Position numbers and translations under genes: made by a program. From Chrysoperla carnea (lineage: Eukaryota; Arthropoda; Insecta; Neuroptera; Chrysopidae), in assembly GCF_905475395.1 (NCBI RefSeq), contig NC_058340.1, positions 75,060,181-75,124,180 of the forward strand: a DNA stretch of 64,000 nt. The letters are read 5' to 3'. Position 1 is the first letter of the stretch. Each line of letters starts with the position of its first letter. Positions 25,201 to 37,560 of the stretch are shown piece after piece. The notes beneath the pieces were generated by a model. The model was not told the DNA's origin. It did not search any database and was given only the letters and a program-made list of their open reading frames with translations.

Positions 25201-25420
25201 TATAAAAAAAATACATTAATATTCCCTATTTCAAAAATAATATTGCACCTTTTTTTAAAAAAAATGTTTGCTCGAATTAGAACTTACTTAAATTTTTAAT
25301 TGAAATTGATTTATTTTTGTGTGTATGTAATAATAGGTTGCCAGCAAACTAAAAAGTGGAAAATTGTCAGTGGGCGCAGTCGGAAATTTAACAAAAGTAC
25401 CATACGCTGACGAATGTTAA
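22218..25420 (+). CDS. UQCRC2: Cytochrome b-c1 complex subunit 2 (UQCRC2, core protein 2), six exons
   Basis: Exons: 22218-22265, 22373-22506, 22574-22880, 23200-23459, 23670-24165, 25337-25420; phases agree throughout, giving 442 aa. Core 2 is a matrix-side subunit of mitochondrial complex III, of the M16 peptidase fold but without catalysis. The start MMACKASSAPFLRNIVVRSY has the basic, hydroxylated look of a mitochondrial presequence. Recognisable segments include PNKIVVASVASSSPLARVSV, GSRYESPEEAGLAHALRIAA, VAIAGQGASLKD, ALNAEYSDNGLIGALVS and the end VGNLTKVPYADEC. A second in-frame ATG follows the first, so the start could be one codon later. Intron 5 (24166-25336) has collected a Jockey tail, a family D element and a nested insertion. 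AATAAA signals follow the stop near 25470-25495. Confidence 0.97.
24244..24463 (+). pseudogene. Jockey-type retrotransposon fragment in UQCRC2 intron 5
   Basis: The frame reads LPDTSINKYPGVPFANRKLL, then DILKKANLRWREERTYGTTR and WSEYNRTRSEVVISLPRPSV. The same residues are recoverable, with breaks, on the minus strand at 61210-61745, where the sequence continues into an AAITGHW-type segment. The region corresponds to RNase H and the C-terminal part of a Jockey/LOA-like ORF2. It is cut off abruptly by the family D element at 24467. Confidence 0.65.
24467..25230. mobile_element. Family D element, copy 2, with a nested insertion
   Basis: It matches 17879-18398 from GAATATTCATG to the terminal AATATTCCCTATT, but lacks the first few bases at its left end. 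The match is split after TTGACA at about 24692 and resumes with TACTGTAGGATATTAA at about 25105. The inserted stretch is annotated separately. Confidence 0.7.
24693..25104 (+). mobile_element. Insertion inside family D copy 2, with a 90-bp tandem duplication
   Basis: The inserted stretch starts TATCTGGATGACCGAGCTTT and ends in a TATATA-rich tail. Within it, a segment beginning AGAACCGTTTAAAACTCC occurs at 24751 and again at 24841, a 90-bp period. A start resembling CTGGATGACCGAGC followed by an AT-rich tail recalls truncated non-LTR elements, but I cannot assign the family. Confidence 0.55.
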
Positions 25421-25499
25421 TAAAATAAAACAAAAACACTTGTGTTTAGTGTTTATAGTAAAAGAATTCAGAAATAAATGTAAAAAATAAATAAAATGT

Positions 25500-26173
25500 T
25501 ATTGTAATTTAATAATTAATTAATTTATGAAAATGCAATCAATTTTCATCAACGATTTAATAATTTATGAAGCAAAACTCAAATTGTTAAAAAAAAAAAA
25601 CTTTTATTGGCATAAATATTGTTGAATTGAAATGAAAACATCAGCAAATTTTAAACTGTACAATTTTATTTAAAAATAAAAAGAAAATATAATAAATCGG
25701 AATCATGTTTGTGTGCATTTGAAAATCATTGAAGCTGAAAATGGAATTAAGAACCTGATTGAATGAATGATGAAAATGGATTTAAGAACCCTACTCCGCA
25801 AAAAGTGGCGCACTTAGAAAAATTTTTAATTTTATCGAAATTTAAAACAGGTATATCTCGGAGAAAATGATTGAATCTGAATGAAATATATTTGATACGA
25901 TTGCTTGCTTGCACTTCCTAGTTTTTGATTCAATATCTCAAACATTTTTATCTGAAAGGCTGGGAAAATTTATTAATTAATTTGATATGCATTTTAAAAG
26001 CGTGCACAGGGTGCATAAGTATTTATACAAGAAATTGAGTATGTGTAATTGAAAGCTTGTTAATTTTTCTTTTAAATGCGCTTACATTGATCTTATATTC
26101 GATCTTTATACGAGTTATTAAAATCATAATGACACCATAAAATTAATTACACATTTTGTTGGTAACATTTAAT
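25500..26173. other. Gene-free stretch after UQCRC2
   Basis: AT-rich intergenic DNA with no exon, RNA gene or clear repeat border that I could find. Confidence 0.4.
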
Positions 26174-26437
26174 TTAAGGGGTTATATCTAGTTAGCTTTT
26201 CTTTTTTTTCATTTCCAAAATGAGAAATATCCACGAAGATAAATGCATTAAAAAAAATAGAAGCAGTACCATACAAAAGCCATACCATATAAAAATTTTG
26301 AAATCGGACAACGGGAACTTAGAATTAAAGAAATGTCCTATATCTTTTGATATTTATGTAAAATAAATGGTCTTCCCAAAATAAATACATAAAAAACTGT
26401 CTTTTTTTGCGCTCGCAAATGGATATAAACCCTAAAA
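26174..26437. mobile_element. TTAA-type MITE, degenerate copy
   Basis: Begins TTAAGGGGTTATATCTAGTT and ends near ATGGATATAAACCCTAA, an imperfect inverse. Interior sequence (for example GACAACGGGAACTTAGAATT) matches the inverse of the better copy at 34881-35447. TTAA borders suggest piggyBac-type mobilisation. Confidence 0.5.
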
Positions 26438-27429
26438 TAATTTCTTTTTGAATTAGCTAAAACTAAAATAGTGCATCGATATTGTTTTCTGTATAGTTTT
26501 CTATGTACGGCAAGCGACAGGCCCAGATTTAGAACTTGGCGTCCGCAGGCACTGAAGTCGATAGAAAATTAACAAAATCTCAGTGATGATAAATCAGATG
26601 TTTCGGAAATCATCGTATATATTAGAAGAGCAAAATTTAATAAAACGGTCAACAGTCTCAAGATCAAAAAACAATAAATTTCAACAAATTTCTAAACAGC
26701 TTGAACAACTAACTGGTCAGTAGAAATTATTTTGTTGGTTCAAATTTATGTGGAAAGATTCTCAATGGGGGGTTGACTCCCCAAACTCCTCGTTCGCACG
26801 AGCTTGTTCTAAGTACTAACTGTAACATTGAATTTTATCAAATAGCACGATTAAGTTTAGATTACCTAAATCTTTCACGTAGTTTTTGATAACAAAATTT
26901 ACGGTTTAAGTTTGAAATGTCAATAATTTGTTAAGTAATAAATTATTATCTTTTAGTAATATTTTTTCGCACCTATTCATACCTTGCTGTAGTGAGCATG
27001 AGCTACTTACCTAATAATTGCAAAACGAAACAAGTTCATATTGATTACAAGGACTTCTGATAAAATTCAAAAGAACTATTTTAATAAATTATGGAATTAA
27101 ATATTAATATGTTTCCATTTATTTGAAATATGCTATTTATAGTCTTCGCCTCTATGTACATACTTTATGTGAAGCTAATGAAGGTATTTGACCCTGAAAA
27201 TTGTAATTAAGATTTTATACTGGTTTTTACGATTTAAAGATATTGATTTGTGTATGTTTTTTAAAAAAAAAACCAAAGCAGAAGAATGTATTTTTATATT
27301 AAGATAGTTCTCCGTTTTCACTACGGCTGTCTATTTTATGAACTTCAATATAATTGGCTTTTGCCTGATGTCAATTTCAATGTATGTTTCGTTAAAATTT
27401 TAAAATGTGCGAGAATAAATGTCAAGATC

Positions 27430-27800
27430 TTAGGACATATAAAGCGAGGTTGAGTTAGTAAATGAGCAACATAGGTCAATTAGGCCTTGGGTCCGTAAGA
27501 CCCATCTTGTAAACCGTTAGAGATAGAACAAAAGTTTAAGGGAAAAAAATGTTTCTTATAAAAAAATAAATAACTTTCGTTTGAAACATTTTTTCGTAAA
27601 CATCACTGTTTACCAGTGAGAGCGCAAATTATATAGCATGTATTATATGAGATTATCAGTTATGTGTGTGGCTATATAAGAGTGGCTATCTCTCTTTTCT
27701 TACATGACGTAAAAAAATCAAACGATTGCGTGATCAATACTGTCTATACATAGTATTTCAACAATTAACTCAGTCAACTGTTGTTTTCACTTGTTGGAAT
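27430..27800 (+). repeat. Dispersed repeat family A, copy 3 (5'-truncated)
   Basis: Contains the GGTCCGTAAGACCCATCTTG box, AACATCACTGTTTACC and the terminal CAACAATTAACTCAGTCAA. The first half of the family consensus is missing. Confidence 0.8.
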
Positions 27801-28008
27801 ATAAATCTTGTTCAACAGTAATTTTTACTTAAAAGATGCAAAAATTGGATTTCTGTAACGATTGGATGAATAGTTTCTAAGATATCGCTCAAAATCGTAC
27901 GTGAAAGACGATATCCTGGGAGCAGTTTCAGAATATCTCAAAAAATTAAATACTTATCTGTATAGAGGTTGGATGATTATTTCAAGTAAAATTTTTATTA
28001 TATATATA

Positions 28009-28726
28009 CAGTCAAAATCAGTTATAACGATATTGTAGATACTATAATATGGTCGTTATATCCGATAGTCATTACAAGCGGTAGGTATGTATCTCATGCG
28101 AAGGTAATCATCCGCAGAGAAATATTACTAGGAGCTAATTAGCTGACTGTTTCACAAAAAGTCATTCCTTTTCCAGGAATAGTGAATGCCGGAAGAGTTG
28201 GGCACCCCCAATTCGACTCTTTGACATTCAAGCTAGTCCTTTAACGATAGGGTTTTCATTTATATTCATCGGAGAAGAATGATTTTATTGAGATTCACCC
28301 AAATAAGCCCCTAATAATATAATAATTCCTGGTAGATATTCGCGAAAGCTGTTCCTTACAAAAAAATCAACAAATGTAATACTCCGGGGCTATAACTCAG
28401 TGCGTTCTGCAATCAAGACCTCTTAATTTAATTGTATATTTTAAATAAAATTTATTAATATACAATTTCATTTCGAGTATCGAGGTATTTATTTCAATAA
28501 CTATATCTCAACTCAAATTCAACAAAAAATCATAAAATTACTAGTGTTTAAAATAGTAAATGTTGGTCGTTATAGACGACTGATTGTAATGATTATCGGT
28601 CGCTATAACCGATATGTCGTTATATTTGATAAGCTATATGTTTACAAAATGTATTAATGTTTGGATTCAGTTAGGATCTAGCCAATTTGTCCTTAAAAAT
28701 GATGTCGTTATAACTGATTTGGACTG
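28009..28726. mobile_element. pogo/Tigger-like MITE (718 bp)
   Basis: Inverted ends CAGTCAAAATCAGTTATAAC and CAGTCCAAATCAGTTATAAC are flanked by TA on both sides (28007-28008 and 28727-28728). TA target sites and CAGT termini fit the pogo branch of Tc1/mariner. Internal short motifs of the kind GTCGTTATA recur. A lone related end occurs at 43316. Confidence 0.75.
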
Positions 28727-29221
28727 TAGATGCATTAAGTGTTAAAATACTTCAATGCTGTTAAATGAACTGATAAACACAAAATGAAAGATTATAAGAG
28801 TAATAAAAAAATTTATATTTAAATATACACACATCACACAAAAAAATGGTGATTGATTGCTTATTGTATTGCAATCAAACAGTGAAAGTATTTTTAATCA
28901 AGTCTAAGCGTGTGCATTCCATTTTGAATTCAATGTTATTTTAAATTTGACCGCCAAATTTGTGTAAATTAAACTCAAAAAATCAGCTGCTTTGAATGTC
29001 ATAATAATTCGAATGTGTTCGTTCATTCGATAAATATGCAAAACAATTTTTTTTAAATAAATGATTTCGTGGAAATACTTTTTGAATCGAAAACAAAAAA
29101 CTATGTACATTTTAAAGTTTTAACATTTGTGCAGTTTTAAAAATTAGTTTTAATTTATTTGATTTTTTTTTAAAGTTTTTATTTGTTTGTGTGTTCGATT
29201 TCGAAAAAGTTAAGTACAAAA

Positions 29222-30289
29222 ATGATTGAAAAATACGGTCCTATCACTCAAGCTTTTTTGGGTACTTTATTCACTTGGGGCTTAACAGCTGCTGGTGCTG
29301 CTTTAGTTGTCGTTATTCGAGGACATCAGGTAAGTTTTTATGGCTAATAGGTATTACGATTTTTGAGACAATATGGAAATTGTAACGCTTTAAATTTCTG
29401 TATGAAATATTTCTCAAACGCTTAAAAATTATTAGCGATTGTTGCACCTAACAGGAAATTTAAAAATAAAAGAAAATTGTTTCGAATAAGGCCTTTATTT
29501 TCATAATATCAAAAGGTTTATTCGACGCGATTATTTGTGCGCTTATTTCTTTTTTTTTTTTCTTGCATTGTTACAGAAATCGTAATTTTCCCAAATTTCA
29601 AGATGATATTTTCTATATGAAAGACTTTTTTTTTTTGTTTTTAGCGTAAATTATTAGATTCTAGTTTAGGCTTTGCTGCGGGTGTAATGATCGCAGCATC
29701 TTATTGGTCTTTGCTTGCACCAGCTATAGAAATGGCCGAAGAATCAAAATTATACGGGGAAAAAGGACAATATGCATTTCTTCCAGTGGGTTGCGGGTTT
29801 TTGCTTGGTGCGTTCTTTGTCTTCGGCACAGATTTATTGATCACATATTTAGGGGTCCAATCGCCGTTTGGGACATTTGGTACGTTCGAAACTCTATGTT
29901 TTCGATCCAATGAAATATAGAACCCATAATTTTGTGATTAGGTGCTATCATTTTTCAGTTCAACGAAAAGAAAAAGAAGACCCACCACGATTACTCCGTA
30001 CAGCCGCGAATGTACAACTTGCAACTATCGATTCACTGGCAATCGATGGATTTTCCGTGAATCATCGACGGCGGACGACGAATCGTTTAAGTCGTGGACA
30101 AATGTTAGAACGATCACAAGTGTACGACCAAGTGGAATCTGATGAGGAATCAACGAAAAATAGTCAATGGAAGCGGATTTTATTATTGGTGGTAGCAATT
30201 ACAGTTCATAATATTCCTGAAGGCCTTGCTGTGGGAGTGGCTTTCGGAGCTATTGGTAGCACCAAGTCAGCGACGATAGAAAGTGCAAG
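29222..30289 (+). CDS. SLC39A11: Zinc transporter ZIP11 (SLC39A11), N-terminal half only (three exons)
   Basis: Exons: 29222-29329, 29645-29879, 29959-30289, phase-consistent, with the last ending in a split AG-codon that fits the family's next residue (Arg). About 224 residues are present. ZIP11 moves zinc toward the cytosol and is reported in Golgi and nuclear membranes. Seen: MIEKYGPITQAFLGTLFTWG (first span), LDSSLGFAAGVMIAASYWSL (second), VGCGFLLGAFFVFGTDLLIT (third), a basic and acidic loop (about 115-185), then VVAITVHNIPEGLAVGVAFG, with the HNxPEG metal-binding signature at 198-203. The second signature (QNFPEG-like) and the remaining spans are absent. I searched downstream by eye and did not find them, so the next intron either exceeds the window or the gene is broken. 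Confidence 0.92.
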
Positions 30290-33200
30290 GTTAGACCATT
30301 TAAATATTTTACTATTTTATTTTTTTTTTAAATGAAACGCACGTGGTAATTTTTAATTTTAAAATTAGTTACATTCTTTTAGTTGCTAGATGGCAGTACA
30401 AGCTAAAAAGCTAGGAAGCTAACTTTTACTTTGAGAGGTGGCTCCATCTAGTAGCCCCGCAATTGAAAATATACACTAAAATCAATATAGATGGCGTTAG
30501 TGTTGTTACAAAAATGTACAAAGTGTCCCCACATTTTTGCAAATAAAAGAATTGCTTTCCGAAATATAATCTAAAATCACTTCATTACAGAGTATTAATT
30601 AATTAAGTTTTTAATTGCGCCTGTCATTAATGAAATGTTAGTTTTTGATGCCCCATCTTTTTTAACTATGATCCGGGCAGTTCATTTTGTGACATTTTAC
30701 CCTACAAGCGTATTTAATTAAAAATTATATTTTAATTAAGATAATTATTTATAGTAGGCACTTACTTTTACTTAGTGAGAAATAATGCGCCTAAATGTCA
30801 ATTTTCATGTACTCAAAAACTCTTAAAACTCTAGATAGAACTCTTAGAACAAAACTTTTTTCAATTTGTAAAACTTGTTAAGAGGAAGCTCTAGAACAAA
30901 TCAATAAAATTTTTTTTGCTATCGATAAAACACGTTATTTTGATTGGTACTAAATTATTATGGATTAATTGTGTGATTTTAATACTTATTCGAGTTACAT
31001 TCCATAGAGATAATATCATAGAGCTGCAAAGTCGCCGCCCAAACAGTTGATCGCAATCGTGAGAGACAGATAAAATGTGCGTCTCTACAACTCTCACTGC
31101 GGTCAAGATGTCACTTATTGTGTTTCCTATGTCTGTACAGCTCTGAGTTGGGGTCATTCTGTGTATGTCATTATTGTTTCCTGCATGTGTGTATTGTATG
31201 CTTCCCTATAGATGTCAGTTATATCTGTGAAAGTAAATAGTTGATAATTCTAAATCTAGATGGCAGTGTTTCATTGCTTTTGAAAAAGAGAGACCTCACA
31301 ATAATTATAAGTAGACTACACATGGAATGGAACATGGAACAGATTTAGAGAGGAGAGTGTAAAAATCATTGTAGGAGGTCTGAATGAATGAAACATACCG
31401 GGTGGGCTGTGAGCTGTGGGCTCCCTCTGCACTATGTATGTATGAGGTACGGGGGTATTGAAGAGGCACATTGGAATCCGAGTCAAAGCCTGGGGCGCCG
31501 GACATTCCTCTGCCAGTCTAAGATGTCTGACCTCAACGAATTCATTCCATCTCACTCAGTCAAGTCAACATTTTGAATGTATATTGTATGTATGTATTCG
31601 TATGTGATAACAATCCATTCTTAGCTTAGTTTAGCTTAACTTGTGTAGCCTCTCTGCAACTTAAAAGACTTGCACGATTCTTACTTTTCTTTCATTATTA
31701 TTATTCTTAGGATGCTGTACCGTGTAGAACCAGCACTCTCATTCTCCAATTATCTAATTCGTCCCAAAATTAACGCTGCAAGTAATTTTGAAAGAAAACA
31801 CCTTAGGATTATTAGCAAATCGAATAAAATTTTCGAGACTTTGTTTTCACATGTAAATTCTTTTCGTAATTTTCGTTGTTTATACATAAATGTTTCTTAA
31901 TTTTTCATTGATACAGTTTTCAATTTTTTTTACCCAACGTGCAGATAGTAATGGACTTTTTGAAGTAAAAAATTTAGACAGACAAGGACAAATATATATG
32001 CTGACGTAGAAAATAGTTTGATATATTGTCCAGAAATGTCTGATGTTTAAACAATCGAAAACAACTTCCTAATAAATCAAGTTAAATACTGAACCCTGTA
32101 TGTTAGTTGTTTATGTTAGTTTCAGACTTGTTCGTTTTTAAAAATATTTTCTCTTTGTGAGAGCACGTAACTAACTAAACAGAGCTACTTCTTCGGAGGG
32201 CAAACAGAGCAAAGAGTAATTTTTTGCACTTGTTCCAATCAACATTAAGGGTACACAAAATTTTGTCTTCTCTAAAATATCGAAAGGAACTAAAAAATTT
32301 ATCGTTCCAAGATTAAAAAATTACTATTATTGACGAAATTACAGCTTATCAAAAATCACTAGAAATATTTACAAATGTAAAGTGAGTGGTTAATTTTGTC
32401 GTTGAGTTTGTTTTTGTATCCAAAAAAATCCCCTTAAAAAAAGTTTCCCCTAGATTTACCAACAAGCCGTCTAAAATCCACTAAATTTAGGGGAAAATCT
32501 CCCAACCTGGTAACACTGAAGCTTTTTCCAGATACATGTGAAGGCATTTTTCGGAATTCTCTTAGGTTTGCTGAGCATGCGTATTAAGCGTCTCTCAAAA
32601 TAGTGCCACACTTTCTTGTAACATTTTGTAAATATTACTCCAGACAAATCACAAATCAATAAAATAATATTTTTTGATTGATTTATTAAAAAAAAAAAAT
32701 TTTTTTTTGGTGTTCGATTCTTGGAAATGCTCTCTTATTAGAAGTGAGAAATGATTTTTTATTTTTGTTGTGCAAAAGAAAAAAAATGGTCATTAATTAT
32801 CATCTAAAAATAGTTTGGTGTGAATTTGAAGGTATATAAAAAAAATAATAATAAAAATCCTTCTAAGAATTGTTTAATCTAAAATGTTTCCTTAAATCCA
32901 AAAGGTTATTTTTTTTATTTCTTACAAAGATTTATGACAACTTATTTAGCTCCCTTCTCTTGCCTGTTTTCCTCGTCCACGCGATATCTTCCTCATTCTT
33001 TCATCAAATTCCATCATTTACCCCTCGTTTTAAAGCTTAACGTGCTAGCTAACAACGAAACATAGACTCGCTATCTAAAATGTACCACTATGTAAAATGT
33101 ACCACTTATAAAAAAACAGACTTAATTTTTTTCATTATGTAATTTGTATATCATATCTGTTATAAAATTGCCTATAAATAAAAGGAAACAAACTTACAAT

Positions 33201-33987
33201 TGATATTTCTATCACTGACCTAGCGTGTTTTTAGCCACAGAGAAGTTTGAGTCGAGCTAGTTATCGTCACTTCAAAACGATAAAAAATTAATAAATTGCT
33301 TCATTCGTAAGTTCGACTATCTTTCTGAACAGCACACGAGTAAAGCCCCGCGATATATTTAGTTTTAGTATCACGTATTCGTATAATGTAAATGTTAATA
33401 ATATTAAAAAAAAATATATTTATACCGGTAATGAATTGTATCCTGTACGTACCCAAAGTACTGAAGGGGAGACCACAGATAAATAAATGTTTTATCAGTT
33501 CTGTTCTATTTGGTTCAAGTGTTGACTGCTATTAATCTGTACATGTATGAGTATGACCTATGTATGACGTATTACAGTTACAGAATGTCAATTCAATTGG
33601 ACAAGTTCCTCCTTTCTAATTTCTGTTTGATTTTTTTATAAGAAAACTAGCAGTTATCCGCCTCGCAAAACTACCTCGTTACAGCTTTCATTTCCCGCAT
33701 GGATTTTCATTTTTTGGTACGGAAATTTTTTGAAAATGAAACACAGCCCATATACTTGCTGATTATATAATACTACAGTGATATCCACCTGCTTTGCTAG
33801 GTTTAAAAGCAAAGATTGATAAAGATTGGTCTCGCTTATCAACTTTCTATAACACTCGAAATAATGGTAAGGATTGTTTTACACAGGTAAAATATTTGTA
33901 TGGTTTTCTACTTTTTAAATGTATAATAGTTGTAATTATTCATTGAGTATATCAGAAAAGATGGCCGTGAAATTTTATATTGACTGT

Positions 33988-34186
33988 TTTTACAGAAATC
34001 TGTAATTTATGGTAATGTCAAATGACTACTTTTACAGAAATCTGTAAGTTATGGTAATGTCAAATGACTACTTTTACAGAAATCTGTAATTTATGGTAAT
34101 GTCAAATGACTACTTTTACAGAAATCTGTAATTTATGGTAATGTCAAATGACTACTTTTACAGAAATCTGTAATTTATGGAAATGT
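33988..34186. repeat. 42-bp tandem repeat, 4.7 units
   Basis: Units start at 33988, 34030, 34072, 34114 and 34156 and are nearly identical. Each contains the inverted repeat TTACAGAAATCTGTAA and the phrase GGTAATGTCAAATGACTAC. The near identity of units suggests recent amplification. Confidence 0.95.
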
Positions 34187-34880
34187 TTTTTTTTTTATTT
34201 TATTAATATATCTTTATAAATTATATCTCATGTGTTATTTTGAAGTATGAACCATATTGCTGTATACAGTTTCATTAAAAACCATTCGCTAGTTTTAGCG
34301 TGAAAGCGTAATAAACAAACAAACAAACAAACATGTTTACTTTCGCATTTATAATATATAGAGATTCTATTAGTAAACGAATTTTTAAAATTGGTTAAGT
34401 GGTGAACTCAAAAAAGACTGTATGACCAATTGTATGGTCTTAAGTGTTCAATGTTTTGGTTGTTCTTCTGGTCAGTGGCCAGTACATTCCAAAGCATATC
34501 CATTAGAAGGAATGTGGTCATTAAACAACTAGGTATACTCAAACTATAGACCAATGCATTTCAGTACAATCCAGCCAGTATTATTTGCTGATTTGCTGAT
34601 ATTTATACAGTCAACTCACAGTTTGTACAGCACAGAGCTCAGTAAATACTTATTTTGATCGATAAAAACAGAATTGTTTTGTAATTCGATATTATAAAAT
34701 AATTTCATGCTAAATAATTGAAAGGAATGATGTTTTTAAAACTTGTTGATAGTCAAACAAAACCCAATCGACTCTCACAAACTTATATGAAGGTTTGATT
34801 GATTGATGGTTTTATTTTTAGGCAAATAAAATTCCTTTCAATTACCGATATGCAATCAATAAAAAATAAGTATATAATAA

Positions 34881-35447
34881 TTAAGGGGTTGTATCCAGTT
34901 GTCAGCACAAACGGAAGGATATACATATAGGAAATTTCTTTAACTTTAAGATCCCGTTGTCAAAATTTGATATGGTACTGCTCCTGTAGGAGATCTATTG
35001 GAGTACCTCCAAAAAATTTGTGTCTGGACGATGAGCACCACATCTCTGGTTTAGATTATCCAAAACGAAAAAATCTAGAAAATTTCTTTACTCGATAGAT
35101 GAATACAGATATTCATCAAAAGACAAAATGGCGGCTTCAAAAAAAAAAAAAAAAACAAAATTTAAAATTTTCAAAAATTTTCCAACTTTAAAGTTGTCTA
35201 AAATATAGAAATAATTTGCAGAAATCTTATTCCTTCGATTAATACCTGGGGAAAATATATTTCTCGGATCACTTTGAAATTTTTAAGGAATCTACCTTAA
35301 TATATGTATACTCTGTGTCACAAAAAATGCACGGATTACATATAGTGCTACATGTAACCCGTGCATTTTTTGTGACACAAAGTGTACATTACGGAAATGG
35401 AAAAAAAATAGATTCTTTAAAAATTCTAACTGGATATAACCCCTTAA
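34881..35447. mobile_element. TTAA-type MITE with internal hairpin
   Basis: The left end TTAAGGGGTTGTATCCAGTT and right end AACTGGATATAACCCCTTAA are inverted copies with one mismatch. TTAA at each border fits a piggyBac-type target. Inside, 35305-35388 folds into a long stem (arms of about 37 nt around a loop near 35342-35350) containing the phrase CACAAAAAATGCACGG in both arms. Confidence 0.75.
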
Positions 35448-35454
35448 AGCCTTA

Positions 35455-35530
35455 ACCCTAGTAGCTCAGTTGGTAATGCCATAACCAATTTCGTTCGCGA
35501 TATGTAAGGGTGCATGCAAAACATGAAAGG
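35455..35530 (+). other. tRNA-like fragment (A box only)
   Basis: CCTAGTAGCTCAGTTGGTAA resembles the 5' half and A box of a tRNA. The expected B box is degenerate (GGGTGCATGC), and no acceptor stem closes. It could be a tRNA pseudogene or an old SINE head. Confidence 0.3.
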
Positions 35531-36769
35531 ACAAATAATTCTTTCAATAAATTGCATCTTATGGGGGAAGGGGGAAGGAATATAATCCTAAATGAAGGAG
35601 CTCAGTTTCTCACTATTCTTTTTTTAAATTTTTCACTCCATATATTTGCACCGTGCGTGAGTTCTATTGGAGGCGTTTCCTTGGTAACGATACACTAATT
35701 ATAGAATTGTATGGATGCATATATAATTTTATGTATTGCATTTATGACTTACATTGAAAATTTAATATTATTGTCTCACTAATTTAAATAAATAATTATG
35801 ATAATTTAGGTACATTTGAAAAATAATGTTGTTTGTGCAATTTGATTTCTTATTTTCACAATTTTTAATGCATTAAGTTTAATTAATAAGTGTTTTTCAA
35901 TAATTTTAAACAGCCTACTATATATTGCCAAAATTTTTCACTAGAAGCGCTGGCATCGATTTTATTGTCCCTACCATGACTACGCTGCACACAACGAATA
36001 CTGACTTGCAAATCAAATATATGTATTTGATTATTTTTGTTGAATTGGTGAGAAATATTTGAGTTAATTTTTTTTTTAAAAGAATGTTTGCTTGGAATTT
36101 TAACTTTCTACTTCTAAAAAAATGAATCAATGACTATGAATCTAATTGTACGTATATTTGTTGATTTGATTATGAATCTATTTATAGACGATCTTTTTTT
36201 TAATAAATAAATAATTATAAAATGATCTCTAAAAAATATTTTTTAATATTTGTTTTTGTGCAATGCGATTTGTACCACAAAATTAAAAAAAAAAAAACAG
36301 TCAGCGCAGTTAGACCTAAATTCAAAGAGAAAGGATGAAATTATTTATCATTAAGAGAACAGTATAAGGTCGATCTTCACCCATCTGATAATCAGATGAG
36401 ACATATTTTTTATGAATCTTTTTTGATTTTTAAACAGTATCGGAATCGGAGTATGAAATCGCTCATGTTCGATACAGTGCATTCCTACAAAGAAGATGTT
36501 CATAAAATATATGACACCCAAAATTTTGTCCACGGTATTTGTAAATTACTAATCCTTTAAATGTTAGTTTGTTCGCTCACAAAAATTACAAAAGTAAATG
36601 TCCGTTTTGTTTACACATCGCAGTGTCACATTTAGATTCTAAACTACTGAACCAATTTTGATGAAATTCTTACAACTTCAAATCAAATTAAACATTTTAT
36701 TTAGGTTCTTTTCTTGATTCAAGCTTCTATCTATTTTCAAATGTTTAGGAAAGCAAACCCGAATAATCT

Positions 36770-37560
36770 TTTTCAAACCAAAAAAAAGGAGGTTCTCAAT
36801 TCGACTGTATTTTTTTTTTATATTTGTTACCTCAGAATTTTTGACTGGGCGAACCGATTTTAATGATTCTTTATCTATTTGAAAGCTGGTGCTTCCCGTG
36901 TGGTCCCATTTCATTTTGGTTTAGTTCTGACAGCGGCATCCATGAGAAAACCATAAAGTCTTAAATTCGCATCCATTATGCACGACAAGAGGATATATAA
37001 CTCAATATCACGTCAACCGATTTCGATGATTCTTTATCTATTTGAAAGCTGGTGCTTCCCGTGTAGTCCCATTTCATTTTGGTCTAGTTCTGACAACGGC
37101 ATCCATGAGAAAATCATAAAAGTCTTAAATTTGCATTCATTATGCACGACAAGAGGACGAATAACTCAATATCACGTCAACCGATTTCGATGATTCTTTT
37201 TTAGTAAAAAATTAGTTAGTGTACTTCAGATTCACTAAAAATCACAAAATAAAAAAAACTTTGAACAAAAAGAAAACCGACTTCAAAAGAAAATCTTTTC
37301 CAAAACAAATTAATACGCACTCAAAAGTAAAAAAATAACGATAATATAATGGAGTTAAAATTATTGTTATTTTTGGAGTCGGTGTCAACCAAGCTAATGT
37401 AGCAAACTGTTCTGTCAGAGTTGTTTCCTTGGCTGACATCGACTCCAAAAATAACAATAATTTTAACTACATATTATTATCGTTATTTTTTTACTTTTTA
37501 TTGCGTATTAATTTGTTTTGAAGTCGGTTTTCTTTTTGTTAAAAGTTTTTTTTATATTAA
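36770..37560. repeat. Dispersed repeat family B, copy 2, with a long palindrome
   Basis: It shares with 5640-6133 the GAACCGATTTTAATGATTCT region, here repeated about three times in tandem (36850, 37018 and 37180), and the 34-nt loop hairpin. The palindrome is longer here: arms run outward from 37393 and 37428 to about 37264 and 37540 and include GAAAACCGACTTC and its inverse. Confidence 0.75.

Noticed and set aside
28009-28726. Possible cluster of regulatory sites with repeated GTTATA motifs
   Set aside because: Explained by a pogo-like MITE with TA-flanked inverted ends.
31305-31576. Overlapping ORFs on both strands in a less AT-rich patch
   Set aside because: All frames are short, begin or end arbitrarily and lack splice signals or recognisable residues; the open frames follow from the local base composition.
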